Virus record (IMG/VR): IMGVR_UViG_3300037068_000078 | Location: 1 to 64,000 of that record | Length of the DNA: 64,000 nt | Source: a virus | Reading direction: 5' to 3' (one strand) | Shown: positions 1-8,847 of the stretch, in pieces | How positions within the stretch are numbered: position 1 is the stretch's first letter | Layout: each line of letters opens with the position of its first letter | Translations under genes and position numbers: made by a program | The notes under the pieces: generated by a model | Told to the model about the DNA's origin: nothing | What the model saw: only the letters and a program-made list of their open reading frames with translations | Databases searched by the model: none

Positions 1-2
1 GG

Positions 3-335
3 GCTCGCGCCATCGCGTCTCTCAAGTATTTCTGGGATTTCTCGTTTGGGAGTAAAGCTCTTTTGCTTCTCCTCATTGCCGTTTCATTCTCAGCATGCGC
101 GGCCCAACACCCGCAGCTTGAGAACACCGTTGTAAAAGCGCGGCCAACCTCCCCGCGCCCGCGTGCAATCGCCGTGCGTCCCCACGCGGTTGCAGCAAAG
201 CCGGGGCCGGTGGCTGTTGATCAGCCAGCTGCTACCGCCCCGGTGATTGCTAGGCCAGCCACGGTCAAGCGTCCCAACTGGTGGCAGCGGCTCCGCGCTA
301 AGTTTCACCGCAAGCCCAAGCCCGCCACCAACTGA
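3..335 (+). CDS. Proline/alanine-rich lipoprotein, 5' end outside window
   Basis: The reading frame is open to the left edge, so the gene begins upstream of the window. A TTG at 63 is only a fallback start. A hydrophobic stretch ends in a lipobox-like VSFSAC, suggesting a signal peptidase II lipoprotein. The mature part is rich in Pro, Ala and basic residues and ends in a Lys/Arg-rich tail. Small proline-rich lipoproteins include Rz1-type outer spanins, but no inner-membrane partner is visible, so the function is unassigned. Its stop overlaps the start of the small terminase gene (TGATG). Confidence 0.6.
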   Translation, partial: ARAIASLKYFWDFSFGSKALLLLLIAVSFSACAAQHPQLENTVVKARPTSPRPRAIAVRPHAVAAKPGPVAVDQPAATAPVIARPATVKRPNWWQRLRAKFHRKPKPATN

Positions 336-883
336 TGGTGGGCGGAGTCAAGAAGAAGGCGACGAGGGACACAGCCGAGAGGCAGGTGGACGACCGCGCC
401 TTCAACCCCACGCAGGAGATCTCGTTCACGAGCCTAGCTGCAACGATGAACTGCAGCACCCGGACTCTGCAGATCATGATAGATGGTGGCTACATCATCA
501 AGAGCAAGAGCGGGGGCTATCAGTTGAACACTGCGGTCCAGGGTGCTATGCGCTACAAGAGCGACCACGGCACCAAGAAGGGCGCGACCAAGGAGGCTGC
601 AGCGAGTCGAGTGCAGGAAGCCCGCGCGATCCAGATCGAGCAGGAGACGGCGCTGGCGGCGAAGGAGCTCATCAGCATCAGTGAGCACGTGGCGATCGTG
701 GACATCGTCGTCGGCACGGTGCGAGACATGTACAACAGCCTGTCCGCTCGCTACACGCGAGACCGCGAGGAGCGGGCGAAGCTGACACGGCTCTGCGAGC
801 AGGACATGAAGGGCCTGTCCGATAAGTGGGCACGACTGGCTAAGTCTGCAGAGGACGAAGCCGCAAACGAGGACGAGGAATGA
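335..883 (+). CDS. Terminase small subunit (Nu1-like)
   Basis: A 182-residue protein directly upstream of the large terminase gene. Residues about 30-55 form a winged-helix-like HTH (SFTSLAATMNCSTRTLQ), as in lambda Nu1, which binds the packaging site. The middle and C-terminus are charged, helical and probably coiled-coil, ending in an acidic tail. In lambda-type packaging this subunit recognises the genome end and recruits the motor. The start overlaps the previous stop. Assignment rests on the HTH, size and position. Confidence 0.8.
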   Translation: MVGGVKKKATRDTAERQVDDRAFNPTQEISFTSLAATMNCSTRTLQIMIDGGYIIKSKSGGYQLNTAVQGAMRYKSDHGTKKGATKEAAASRVQEARAIQIEQETALAAKELISISEHVAIVDIVVGTVRDMYNSLSARYTRDREERAKLTRLCEQDMKGLSDKWARLAKSAEDEAANEDEE

Positions 884-888
884 CGAAC

Positions 889-987
889 ATGCCAAATCCC
901 TACGCGCCGAGCCAGCCAGCGAATCCATACGGGCAGCAGCCGCCGAGCCCCCAGCCTCAGGATGATCCGCTGTTCATCGAATGTTAG
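889..987 (+). CDS. Small proline/glutamine-rich ORF between terminase genes
   Basis: A 32-codon ORF starting ATGCCAAATCCC, rich in Pro, Gln and Asn, ending DDPLFIEC. It fills the gap between the two terminase genes almost exactly (6 bp after the first, 6 bp before the second), which is the main argument that it is translated. GAGGACGAGGAATGA just upstream could serve as ribosome binding site. No family is recognised. Confidence 0.45.
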   Translation: MPNPYAPSQPANPYGQQPPSPQPQDDPLFIEC

Positions 988-993
988 CCCTCA

Positions 994-3069
994 ATGCCTG
1001 ACTTCTCATACATCGATCGCGGCAAGAGGGCTGCTGCTCTCTACCGCGCATCGCTCAACATCGTTCCGCGCCCCCGTCAGAAGCCTGACGAGTGGGGCGC
1101 GTTGAACCGCGTGTACCCTGCGCACACCGGCGTCCCTGGCCCGCGAGACCCCAACCTCACTCCGTATGCGATTGAGTGGGCACGCGTGCTCGGTGCCAAC
1201 GTGAGCGGTGGTCCTCTGTACATTCGTGGCGTGCTGGCGTGCGGAGCCCAGATGGGCAAGACGGATAGCATGCTCGACGTCATCGGCGAGCGCATGGACA
1301 ACCGGCCGAGCCCCATCATCTATGTGGGGCCGAACAAGGAGTTCAACGTCGACCAGTTTGAGCCGCGTCTCATGCAGCTATTCGACGAGTCCGAGAACCT
1401 CGGCGCGAAGCTGGCACGCGGCAAGCGTATGAAGAAGACACGCAAGCTTGTGTCCGGTGTTCCCGTGCGCTTGGCACATGCGGGCTCGTCCACCGCGCTT
1501 AAGAGCGACCCGGCTGCTCTGGCGTTGGTGGACGAGTACGATGAGATGATGGGGAACATCCGTGGACAGGGTGACCCTCTCGGTCTCGTCGAGGCGCGTG
1601 GCTTCACGTATGCAGACTTTGTAACCGGCATCTCAAGTACGCCTTCCTTGGGAGCCGTGGAGTGCGATGAGCCTGACCCTGCCAGTGGGCTCATCTTCTG
1701 GAAGCCGTCTCACCCAGATGACGTCAAGTCTCCCATATGGAGACTCTTCCAGGGGGGCACCATGCACCATTGGTGCTGGAGGTGCCCGCACTGTGATCAA
1801 TGGTTCGTGCCACGCATGAACCTCCTCAGCTGGACCCACGCGAAGCGCCAAGGGCGCGAGCAGGCCAGCCCCACCGAGGCACGCCGCACGGCGTATCTCG
1901 AGTGTCCGCGCTGCCACAAGCACATCGAGGACAAGTGGCGCACGGTGCTGAATGAGACGGGCCGCATGGTGGCTCCCGGGCAGTCGATCGACGAGGACGG
2001 CAACGTCTGTGGAGATCCCCCCGACTCACAGACCGCGAGCTTCTGGGTATCTGGCCTGTGCTCTCCGTTCCGCACCTTCGGCGAGCGAGCGCAGGACTTG
2101 GTCACTGCAGAGAACAGCGGTGACTCGCATGAGATACAGACCATTGTGAACTCGCGCTTCGGCGAGTGCTACATCAACCTCGCGGGCGACGCGCCGGAGT
2201 GGGCGCACGTCAAGGCGCACGCCAACATCTACGAGCGCGGCACCGTGCCGAGTGACGTCGTCAAGCTCGTGATGACAGTTGACGTGCAGAAGAACCGGAT
2301 CATGTGGTTGGTGCGCGGCTGGGGTGCGCGCGGCACCAGCTGGCTCGTGGACTACGGTGAGCTCTGGGGCGAGACGTTCGAGGCGGGGGTGTGGGATGAT
2401 CTCGCGGACCTGATCAAGCAGCCCTGGGACGGCATGGATCTCAACTTGGTGCTGGTGGACTCGGGCTTCCGCCCCGGCAAGAAGGACGAGATGCCCATCA
2501 ACCGGGTGTACGACTTCTGTCGCAGGTTCAGCTCGCTGGTGAAGCCCACCAAGGGCAGCAGCACGCCGATGCGCACGCCGATCAGCAAGGCGAAGGCCGA
2601 GGTGACGCGCAAGGCAAGTGCCGCGCGGTACGGGCTCGAGGTGGTACGGCTCGACACCGATCGCTGGAAGTCCTTCGTGCACGAGAAGGTGAAGTGGCCG
2701 GACGACAGCCCCGGTGCGTGGCACCTGTTCGCAGACGTCAGCGACGACTACTGCAGGCAGATCGTCTCGGAGTCGCGCGTCATCCATGAGTCTGGTCGCG
2801 TGGAGTGGGTACGCCGCAACAAGGAGAACCACTTCCTCGACTGCGAGGCGATGCAGGGTGCAGCCAGCTACATGCTGAACATGCAGCGCATGAAGGAGCG
2901 CCCACACGTACAGCGTGAGGAGGACCACAGTCCGCCGCCGGAGCAAGGTGCTCGCGTGCTGGTGCAGGGTCCTGATTACAGTGAGACGAAGCAGGAGCTA
3001 ACCACTCATGCTCAGCAAATAAGCGCCACGCGTAAGCGTACGAGCCTCGCAGACCGCCTGCCCAAGTGA
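994..3069 (+). CDS. Terminase large subunit (lambda GpA family)
   Basis: A 691-residue packaging motor of the GpA type. The N-terminal ATPase carries a Walker A-like GAQMGKTD near residue 87 and Walker B ALALVDEYDE near 180. Two Cys pairs follow (CWRCPHC and CPRC), a zinc-binding feature typical of GpA proteins. The C-terminal nuclease domain starts near VMTVDVQKN (about residue 425), whose Asp begins an RNase H-like fold, with LVLVDSGF further on. It cuts concatemeric DNA and pumps it into proheads through the portal. The length is normal for the family. Confidence 0.95.
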   Translation: MPDFSYIDRGKRAAALYRASLNIVPRPRQKPDEWGALNRVYPAHTGVPGPRDPNLTPYAIEWARVLGANVSGGPLYIRGVLACGAQMGKTDSMLDVIGERMDNRPSPIIYVGPNKEFNVDQFEPRLMQLFDESENLGAKLARGKRMKKTRKLVSGVPVRLAHAGSSTALKSDPAALALVDEYDEMMGNIRGQGDPLGLVEARGFTYADFVTGISSTPSLGAVECDEPDPASGLIFWKPSHPDDVKSPIWRLFQGGTMHHWCWRCPHCDQWFVPRMNLLSWTHAKRQGREQASPTEARRTAYLECPRCHKHIEDKWRTVLNETGRMVAPGQSIDEDGNVCGDPPDSQTASFWVSGLCSPFRTFGERAQDLVTAENSGDSHEIQTIVNSRFGECYINLAGDAPEWAHVKAHANIYERGTVPSDVVKLVMTVDVQKNRIMWLVRGWGARGTSWLVDYGELWGETFEAGVWDDLADLIKQPWDGMDLNLVLVDSGFRPGKKDEMPINRVYDFCRRFSSLVKPTKGSSTPMRTPISKAKAEVTRKASAARYGLEVVRLDTDRWKSFVHEKVKWPDDSPGAWHLFADVSDDYCRQIVSESRVIHESGRVEWVRRNKENHFLDCEAMQGAASYMLNMQRMKERPHVQREEDHSPPPEQGARVLVQGPDYSETKQELTTHAQQISATRKRTSLADRLPK

Positions 3070-3545
3070 ACCTCCGCATAGCAGAGGCGATGTTTGTTGT
3101 CGCTGGCCTGCTCATCGTCTACGCTCTTTTGGAGATAATTATGAACCAAGTAAGGCCGCGCGGTGAGTGGATCATCCGCTTGGTGGCCCTCGCAGGGCTG
3201 CTGCTCACTGCCTGGATCTCGATCGTGCCCTCGTTCGGTCGCGACGTTGATGGCCGCTACGCTGACTCGCCACTCAAGCCGTGGTTCGACAGCCTGCGCA
3301 GTGGCAAGGGGCCGTGCTGCAGCGACGCTGACGGCACCGCGCTGAGTGACACGGACTGGGACTTCAAGAACGGACACTACCTCGTGTTCATCGAGAACAA
3401 GTGGTGGGTGGTCCCCGATGAGGCCGTCATCAAGGAGCCCAACAAGGTGGGGCGAACCATGGTGTGGCCGACCTACTACCGCGCGAACGGCGTGCAGCTG
3501 GACCGCGTTGATATCCGTTGCTTCATGCCCGGGAGTATGACCTGA
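3066..3545 (+). CDS. Exported/membrane-anchored small protein
   Basis: A GTG start overlaps the terminase stop (GTGA) and gives 159 residues with two hydrophobic segments. An in-frame ATG at 3141 with GGAGAT 5 bp upstream would give 134 residues with a single signal-peptide-like segment and may be the true start. The mature part has a CCSD motif near the middle and ends in a conserved-looking RCFMPGSMT block. I recall similar small exported proteins from Rhizobiales genomes and their phages; the function is unknown. It ends in a TGATG overlap with the next gene. Confidence 0.65.
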   Translation: MNLRIAEAMFVVAGLLIVYALLEIIMNQVRPRGEWIIRLVALAGLLLTAWISIVPSFGRDVDGRYADSPLKPWFDSLRSGKGPCCSDADGTALSDTDWDFKNGHYLVFIENKWWVVPDEAVIKEPNKVGRTMVWPTYYRANGVQLDRVDIRCFMPGSMT

Positions 3546-3847
3546 TGCCATTAGTGGGCGGGAACTTCGGCATTCCGATCGGTGGGGGCAGCACGTCAAC
3601 CGCGCAGATCAACAAGACCTCCTTCGCGGGCATGACGCTCGCGCAGGTGCAGTCCTACTACACGTTGCTCCAGACTGCATACCTGGACCTGACGCTGGGC
3701 AACAAGCCGATCACGGTGAGCTACGAGGGTAAGTCGGTCACGTACACCGTGGCTGATGCCAATCGACTTAAGGAACTCAGAGACGAGGCCGCCCAGCTGC
3801 TCGGCTACGGCAGGCAGCGTCGCGCACTTCGCCCCTACTTCAGATAG
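3545..3847 (+). CDS. Head-tail joining protein, gpW-like
   Basis: A 100-residue protein starting at the ATG overlapping the previous stop. The core (residues about 30-85) has the gpW layout: a helix (TLAQVQSYYTLLQTAYLDL), a beta hairpin (ITVSYEGKSVTYT), then a second helix (ADANRLKELRDEAAQ), and a basic, aromatic end (RRALRPYFR) recalling the end of lambda gpW. gpW plugs the portal after packaging and is needed for tail attachment. The position just before the portal gene matches lambda order A-W-B. It carries about 25 extra Gly/Ser-rich N-terminal residues. Confidence 0.8.
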   Translation: MPLVGGNFGIPIGGGSTSTAQINKTSFAGMTLAQVQSYYTLLQTAYLDLTLGNKPITVSYEGKSVTYTVADANRLKELRDEAAQLLGYGRQRRALRPYFR

Positions 3848-3858
3848 GAGAGACCACG

Positions 3859-3996
3859 ATGGAAGTTTGGACACGCGTTCACGGAGCCGACGCTCGCACG
3901 CAACCCACGCAGGCGAGCACTGTCTCGCTCGTCACGGGTGGCGGTGGCAAGTCCGTCGTGACCACGACACACAGCACCAGCGGCAAGGGCCGGTAG
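3859..3996 (+). CDS. Small hypothetical protein (45 residues)
   Basis: ATG at 3859 follows a good ribosome binding site (AGGAGAGACC). The 45-residue product begins MEVWTRVHG and ends in a Gly/Ser/Thr-rich low-complexity tail (VTGGGGKS). It fills the space between the gpW-like and portal genes. Nothing indicates function. Confidence 0.5.
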   Translation: MEVWTRVHGADARTQPTQASTVSLVTGGGGKSVVTTTHSTSGKGR

Positions 3997-4006
3997 AGTA
4001 TCAAGC

Positions 4007-5653
4007 ATGCCTGAAGGCAAGGGAGTTCAGTTCCTCGATCAGTACGGCGCACCCATGCAGCCGCAGCGCAGTCGCGTTGCGCTGAATGGCGGCGGCCCCG
4101 GTGGCAGAGGGAACATCCCCTATGACGCGGCTGACATCTATGGTCAGCACATGTCTGAGTGGAGGCCGTTCCTGTGGAGTCCGGACGGCGAGATCAACAT
4201 GTACCGCGACCGCATTGTGTCGCGGGTGCGGGATCTCGTTCGGAACGATGGCTGGGCCAGTGGTGCTGTAACCCGCATTCTGGACAACGCCGTGGGTGGC
4301 AACCTGCGGCCCATCCCCAAGCCGGACTATCGCTGGCTGGCGCAATACACTGGCAACAAGGCGTTCGATCACGCTTGGGCCAAGGAGTACGCACGGGCCA
4401 TTGACGCCTACTGGCGCACGTGGGCTCTCGACATGGGCCGGTGGTGTGACGCCACGCGCAACCAATCATTCGGTGAGCTCATGTTCACCGGCTTCCGCCA
4501 CAAGCTGATTGACGGTGATGCTCTCGCCGTCATGCAGTACATTCCCGAGCGCCTTGGCTATGGACGCGCGCACTACGCGACGGCTGTCCAGCTGGTAGAC
4601 CCGGACCGTCTCTCTAATCCCCAGTTGCGTTTCGACTCGATGACCATGCGAGGCGGGGTTGAGATCGACAGTTACGGCGCTGCGATCGCTTACCACATCC
4701 GCAAGGCTCACGCGGGCGACTGGTTCAGCGCTAGGGAGTCGCTCACCTGGGAGCGCGTCCCTCGCGAAACGGACTGGGGCCGCCCCGTCGTGGTTCACGA
4801 CTTCGATGGTGATCGAGCGTCGCAGAATCGCGGCGGGGCTGGGATCTTCGCACCTGTGCTGCAGCGGCTCAAGATGCTGGTGCGGTACGACGGTGCAGAG
4901 TTGGACAGCGCCTTGATCAACGCCATCTTCGCGGCGTACATCGAGTCCCCGTTCGATCAGCAGATGGTGCAAGAGGCGCTCGACGACGGTGAGCACCTGA
5001 ACTACTATCAGCAGGAGCGAGTCAACTTTCACGCTCAATCGAAGCTGGCGCTGGGCAACGCGCGTATCCCGATCATGTTCCCGGGCGAGAAGATCAACAC
5101 GGTCAACTCCTCGCGCCCGAGCGACAACTTCAAACCGTTCGAGAACGCCGTGCTGCGGAACGTGGCAGCTGGCGTGGGCCTCTCTGCGCAACAGATCAGC
5201 AATGACTGGAGCGACGTGAACTACAGCAGCGCACGCGGTGCGCTTCTCGAGGCATGGAAGACGATCGATCGGAGGAGGGATGACTTCACACTTCACTTCG
5301 CGTCTCCCATCCGTGGCTGCGTTCTTGAAGAAGTTCACGCCATGGAGGACGTCCCCCTCCCCAATGGTGCACCGGACTTCGCCGAGTGCCGCACCGCCTA
5401 CTGCCGCGCCAAGTGGCTCGGGCCTGCGCGTGGCTGGATCGATCCTACATCGGAAGCGCAGGCGGCCATTCTAAGGATGGACGGTGCGCTCAGTACGCTC
5501 GAGGACGAGTGCGCTCAGCAGGGCCTGGACTTCGAGGACGTGCTGGAGCAGCGTCGCTACGAGATCGGCTTGTTCACTGAGTACGGCATCCCGCTGCCCG
5601 AGTGGTCCGGGATACAGCCGATTCCCGCAAACGAGACCAAGAAGCCAAAGTGA
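4007..5653 (+). CDS. Portal protein (lambda gpB family)
   Basis: A 548-residue protein. The order small terminase, large terminase, gpW-like, this gene, S49 protease is that of lambda. Features of the lambda-type portal include RDLVRNDGWASGAVTRIL near residue 75, a central FAPVLQRLKMLVRYDGAELDSA segment (quoted in part: VLQRLKMLVRYDGAEL) and YSSARGALLEAWKTIDRRR near residue 410. The portal forms the dodecameric ring at the head vertex through which DNA is packaged and ejected. The length is similar to lambda gpB (533). Confidence 0.93.
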   Translation: MPEGKGVQFLDQYGAPMQPQRSRVALNGGGPGGRGNIPYDAADIYGQHMSEWRPFLWSPDGEINMYRDRIVSRVRDLVRNDGWASGAVTRILDNAVGGNLRPIPKPDYRWLAQYTGNKAFDHAWAKEYARAIDAYWRTWALDMGRWCDATRNQSFGELMFTGFRHKLIDGDALAVMQYIPERLGYGRAHYATAVQLVDPDRLSNPQLRFDSMTMRGGVEIDSYGAAIAYHIRKAHAGDWFSARESLTWERVPRETDWGRPVVVHDFDGDRASQNRGGAGIFAPVLQRLKMLVRYDGAELDSALINAIFAAYIESPFDQQMVQEALDDGEHLNYYQQERVNFHAQSKLALGNARIPIMFPGEKINTVNSSRPSDNFKPFENAVLRNVAAGVGLSAQQISNDWSDVNYSSARGALLEAWKTIDRRRDDFTLHFASPIRGCVLEEVHAMEDVPLPNGAPDFAECRTAYCRAKWLGPARGWIDPTSEAQAAILRMDGALSTLEDECAQQGLDFEDVLEQRRYEIGLFTEYGIPLPEWSGIQPIPANETKKPK

Positions 5654-5660
5654 GGACACA

Positions 5661-5831
5661 ATGGAACTAGCAGCTATTGCACTTGCCGCCATTTTGTTGG
5701 TGGCGGGCATCGCCTACCTCGTGACCAGGAAGTCGACGGCCGTCGGCGGGGCAGCACCGGGACCCACCACACCAGCTGAGTCACCGCCGCAGGGAACCAA
5801 CACCAACCCGCCGAACGCACCTAGCTCGTAG
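5661..5831 (+). CDS. Small single-pass membrane protein
   Basis: ATG at 5661 with GTGAGGAC upstream gives 56 residues. The N-terminus is a hydrophobic helix (LAAIALAAILLVAGIAYLV) followed by a Pro/Asn/Thr-rich tail. The family is not recognised; it lies between portal and protease genes, where a membrane protein has no obvious morphogenetic role. Confidence 0.6.
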   Translation: MELAAIALAAILLVAGIAYLVTRKSTAVGGAAPGPTTPAESPPQGTNTNPPNAPSS

Positions 5832-5838
5832 GTGCACG

Positions 5839-6186
5839 GTGACTAAGCTCTCAAGCGTACTGCGTAGTACACACGATGGGTACTCGCATTACTGCCCAGC
5901 GTGTGAGAGCCTGCACTACATTCGTACGAAGGGCGCGCATGCCTGGGAGTTCAACTATCGCGTTGAGTCTCCCTCGTTCAACCCCTCTGTCAAGGTGGAG
6001 TACAATGGTCAGGACGCGGATACGCGCCCTGCCTACCGTGACGGGCACCGCGCTCCCTCGCGCGTCTGCCATTACTTTCTCATCCATGGTGAGCTCCTCT
6101 TCTGCACCGACTGCACGCACGAGATGGCTGGCAAGCGGGTGAAGCTTCCAGACATTCCACACGACGGTTATGAGGACTTCGAATGA
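5839..6186 (+). CDS. DUF6527-like phage protein
   Basis: GTG start, 115 residues. It has the pattern of the small phage family DUF6527: HYCPACESLHYI near the N-terminus, a central aromatic stretch ending PSFNPSVKVEY, then CHYFLIHGELLFCTDCTHE and a terminal LPDIP. Two Cys pairs suggest a zinc-binding fold. The function of the family is unknown to me. It overlaps the protease gene by 4 bp. Confidence 0.75.
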   Translation: MTKLSSVLRSTHDGYSHYCPACESLHYIRTKGAHAWEFNYRVESPSFNPSVKVEYNGQDADTRPAYRDGHRAPSRVCHYFLIHGELLFCTDCTHEMAGKRVKLPDIPHDGYEDFE

Positions 6187-7070
6187 AGACCGTTCCACAG
6201 TTGCTTAGCGAGCCCATGCTGATACTGCCGCAGAAGGCATCCACGATGCTTGAGGCGTGGCAGCGCTTGGGTCTTGAGCGGCACAGCAACGAGCTCGTTC
6301 GGCTTCGACCGCTCGCTGAAGTACTCGGCGAACGCGCTCCCCCCGATCCCCTGGCTTTCTCCATCGAGGCGGCGGATCGGGGGGATCGAAAGCCCTACCA
6401 AGTGGTGCAGGGTGTTGCGGTGATCGACATCAAGGGCGTGCTCATGCACGAGGTCTCTTTCTGGGGCTGGCTGTTCGGCGATGAGATGGGCTACCCGACG
6501 ATCCGCGAGGCGCTCATGATTGCCAAGGCTGACCCGGAGGTGCGCGGCATTGCGCTGGATGTAAACTCGCCCGGTGGCATGGTCAGCGGGTGCTTCGATC
6601 TCGCGGACACCATGTACGAAATGCGCGACGAGAAGCCGGTGTGGGCGATCATCGATGAGTCCTGCTACAGCGCGGCGTATGCGCTGGCCTCGACCGCTGA
6701 TCGCATCATACTCCCGCGCACGGGCGGCATTGGTTCAGTCGGCGTGATCACCATGCACGTGGACATCACCAAGGCGCTGGATGAGATGGGCGTCAAGGTG
6801 ACCACCATACAATACGGAAAGCGCAAGTCGGACTCCTACCCGACTACACCGCTCTCCAAGGACGCACGGGAGCGCATGCAGGCGGAGATCGATGTACTCG
6901 GTCAGATGTTTGTGGACCTCGTGGCAAGAAATCGCGGCATCGATGCATCCACGGTCCGCGAAACGGAGGCTGGATGCTTTCTTGGTGAGGCCGGTGTCGA
7001 AGTCGGCTTTGCAGATGCAGTGATGCCCGTTGATCAAGCGATCAGCGAACTAATTGAAGAAGTCAACTAA
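6183..7070 (+). CDS. Head maturation protease, S49/SppA family (gpC-like)
   Basis: A 295-residue serine peptidase of the ClpP/crotonase-like S49 type, as in lambda gpC. The oxyanion region DVNSPGGMVSG lies near residue 125; the nucleophile is the Ser of DESCYSAAYALAS near residue 160. The general-base lysine is likely in YGKRKSD near residue 210. It processes prohead proteins inside the immature capsid. It starts at an overlapping ATG and is followed by a separate scaffold-like gene, whereas in lambda the scaffold is nested in the C gene. Confidence 0.92.
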   Translation: MKTVPQLLSEPMLILPQKASTMLEAWQRLGLERHSNELVRLRPLAEVLGERAPPDPLAFSIEAADRGDRKPYQVVQGVAVIDIKGVLMHEVSFWGWLFGDEMGYPTIREALMIAKADPEVRGIALDVNSPGGMVSGCFDLADTMYEMRDEKPVWAIIDESCYSAAYALASTADRIILPRTGGIGSVGVITMHVDITKALDEMGVKVTTIQYGKRKSDSYPTTPLSKDARERMQAEIDVLGQMFVDLVARNRGIDASTVRETEAGCFLGEAGVEVGFADAVMPVDQAISELIEEVN

Positions 7071-7095
7071 CGTCCCCAAAAAGGAGAATAGACTA

Positions 7096-7704
7096 ATGAC
7101 TACAGTTTCAGGAGCTCCCACCAGTGGGCTTGCTCGCATTGCGGCCCTGGCCCGTGGCAACAAGGCTGCGAAGAAGGCCGAGGACGACAAGAAGGACGAG
7201 AAGGACGCCGACAAGGGCGGCGATGACGACGACGCCAAGGCCGAGGACAAAGAGGACGACGACGATAAGGCGTCCGACAAGAACCCGGACGAGGAAGAGA
7301 AGTGCGAAGAGGACGACGACTCGGCCGCCGAGGACGATGACGAGGAAGACGACGACAAGAAAAAGAAGGACTCCAAGAAGGCGGCCAAGGCTGCACGCTT
7401 GTCGGAGCGCGCACGCATCAAGAAGATTCTTGGATGCAAGGGTGCGCAGGCCAATCCTGATGGAGCCTTTGCTGCGGCGTTCGATACCAACATGTCGGCG
7501 AGTGAGGCCGTTGCGATCTTGAACATGATGGGTTCCTCGAATACTGCTGCTGAAGAGGCCAATGCTGGCACACGCGAGACCATGCGCCAGCGTCTGGAGC
7601 AGACGCCGTCCCCGACGGTTGGCTCCGGTGATGCCTCGACTCAGCAGCCGGACTTGGCGAACGCCATCATCGCAGCTGGCAAGAAGCGTCGCGGCGAGCC
7701 GTAA
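7096..7704 (+). CDS. Probable scaffold protein, highly charged
   Basis: The start is chosen at ATG 7096, after AAAAAGGAGAATAG, rather than the TTG at 7054 inside the protease gene. The product has 202 residues. Residues about 20-95 are almost entirely Asp, Glu, Lys and Ala, a disordered polyampholyte. The C-terminal part (RLSERARIKKILG, then SASEAVAILNMM) resembles the helical capsid-binding tail of lambda-type scaffold proteins. The position between protease and decoration protein fits a scaffold. No catalytic motif is seen. Confidence 0.65.
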   Translation: MTTVSGAPTSGLARIAALARGNKAAKKAEDDKKDEKDADKGGDDDDAKAEDKEDDDDKASDKNPDEEEKCEEDDDSAAEDDDEEDDDKKKKDSKKAAKAARLSERARIKKILGCKGAQANPDGAFAAAFDTNMSASEAVAILNMMGSSNTAAEEANAGTRETMRQRLEQTPSPTVGSGDASTQQPDLANAIIAAGKKRRGEP

Positions 7705-7757
7705 GCCTCGCCCCTCACACTACTCACGTTCAACCCCTTAAGAAGGAAGCATAGACT

Positions 7758-8795
7758 ATGGCACTCACCGTGGGACTCTACGGAGACAATCCTCAGCAGC
7801 CGTTCATCGCTGCCGAAAGCTACATCCCGGATCAATTGATCGCGGGCAATCTCAAGCTCGTCAGCGAGCAGATCACTGTCTCGGGTAGCGCACAGCTGCC
7901 GCGCGGCACCGTGATGGGCATCTCCAAGTTCGCCGCGCTCACGAGCTCGGTGGGCAAGACGCCCGCCACTGGCACCGTGATCGTTGCGGCCCTGCCCACC
8001 GATGGCGACACCGTCACCATCTTCGGCACCGCCATCACGTTCAACCTGCAGTCGCAGGTGGGTCAGCTACCGCGCCCGCAGCAGGTGTTGTTCACGTCTT
8101 CCATGACCACCGCGCAGGTGGCTCAGGCGCTGCTCGCGGCGTTGAAGGCTTCGAGCGACGCCAACATTGTCAAGGGCACGTACTCGCTCTCGGCTTCGAC
8201 CGTTACGCTGACCTCGGTGGCGTTCGGCACGGGCGCGAATGCTCTTACCCTGGCGACCAGCAACGGTACGGCGTTCACCGTCTCGGGCGCGACGCTCACG
8301 GGCGGCACGGCCAACACGGGCACCGCGACCATCGGCACGATCTCGGGCGGCCCCGCCACCAAGCCGGGCAACTACCTGATCACGCTGACGGGTGCCACCA
8401 CCGGCAACGTGGAAGCGCCGACCGGCGAAGTGATCGGCACGATGACCATGGGCACCGCGTTCGTTGACCCGGAGATCAACTTCACCATCACCACGGGCGG
8501 CTCGCCTGCGGCTGGTGATATCTTCTCGATCAACGTGCCGGACTCCACTCAGGCCAACGTGTGGAAGCTCTGCACGGCTGGTGCAACGGATGGCAGCAAC
8601 GTTCCCGCTGGCATCCTCGCCGATTTCGTCGATCCGACGGGCGGCAACGTCGGTGCAGGTGCGTATGTGCAGGGCGAGTTCAACGCGAATGCCATCGTGT
8701 ATGACTCCTCGCTCAGTGTCTCCACCATCCGTAACGCGTTCCGCGGAAACGGTATCTTCATCAAGAACGCGGTGAGCGCAGCGGATCCCACCTGA
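7758..8795 (+). CDS. Head decoration protein, gpD-like with large insertions
   Basis: A 345-residue protein directly before the major capsid gene, the position of lambda gpD (110 residues). N-terminal (SEQITVSGSAQLPRGTVMG) and C-terminal (VPAGILADFVDPTGG) parts resemble gpD-family proteins. In between lie two Thr/Gly/Ala-rich beta segments: residues about 70-190 (GDTVTIFGTAITFNLQS) and about 195-270. These look like inserted domains that would project from the capsid surface. A strong AAGAAGGAAGCATAGACT leader implies high expression. Confidence 0.78.
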   Translation: MALTVGLYGDNPQQPFIAAESYIPDQLIAGNLKLVSEQITVSGSAQLPRGTVMGISKFAALTSSVGKTPATGTVIVAALPTDGDTVTIFGTAITFNLQSQVGQLPRPQQVLFTSSMTTAQVAQALLAALKASSDANIVKGTYSLSASTVTLTSVAFGTGANALTLATSNGTAFTVSGATLTGGTANTGTATIGTISGGPATKPGNYLITLTGATTGNVEAPTGEVIGTMTMGTAFVDPEINFTITTGGSPAAGDIFSINVPDSTQANVWKLCTAGATDGSNVPAGILADFVDPTGGNVGAGAYVQGEFNANAIVYDSSLSVSTIRNAFRGNGIFIKNAVSAADPT

Positions 8796-8847
8796 TCCGC
8801 TGAACTTTCCTCGGTCAACGCAACCTCTTTAAGGAGAGAATAGAATT

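Noticed and set aside
2026-2946. 306-residue minus-strand ORF opposite the large terminase gene
   Set aside because: Shadow of a clearly real terminase gene; composition (Ala, Val, His, Arg, Leu) is typical of antisense frames.
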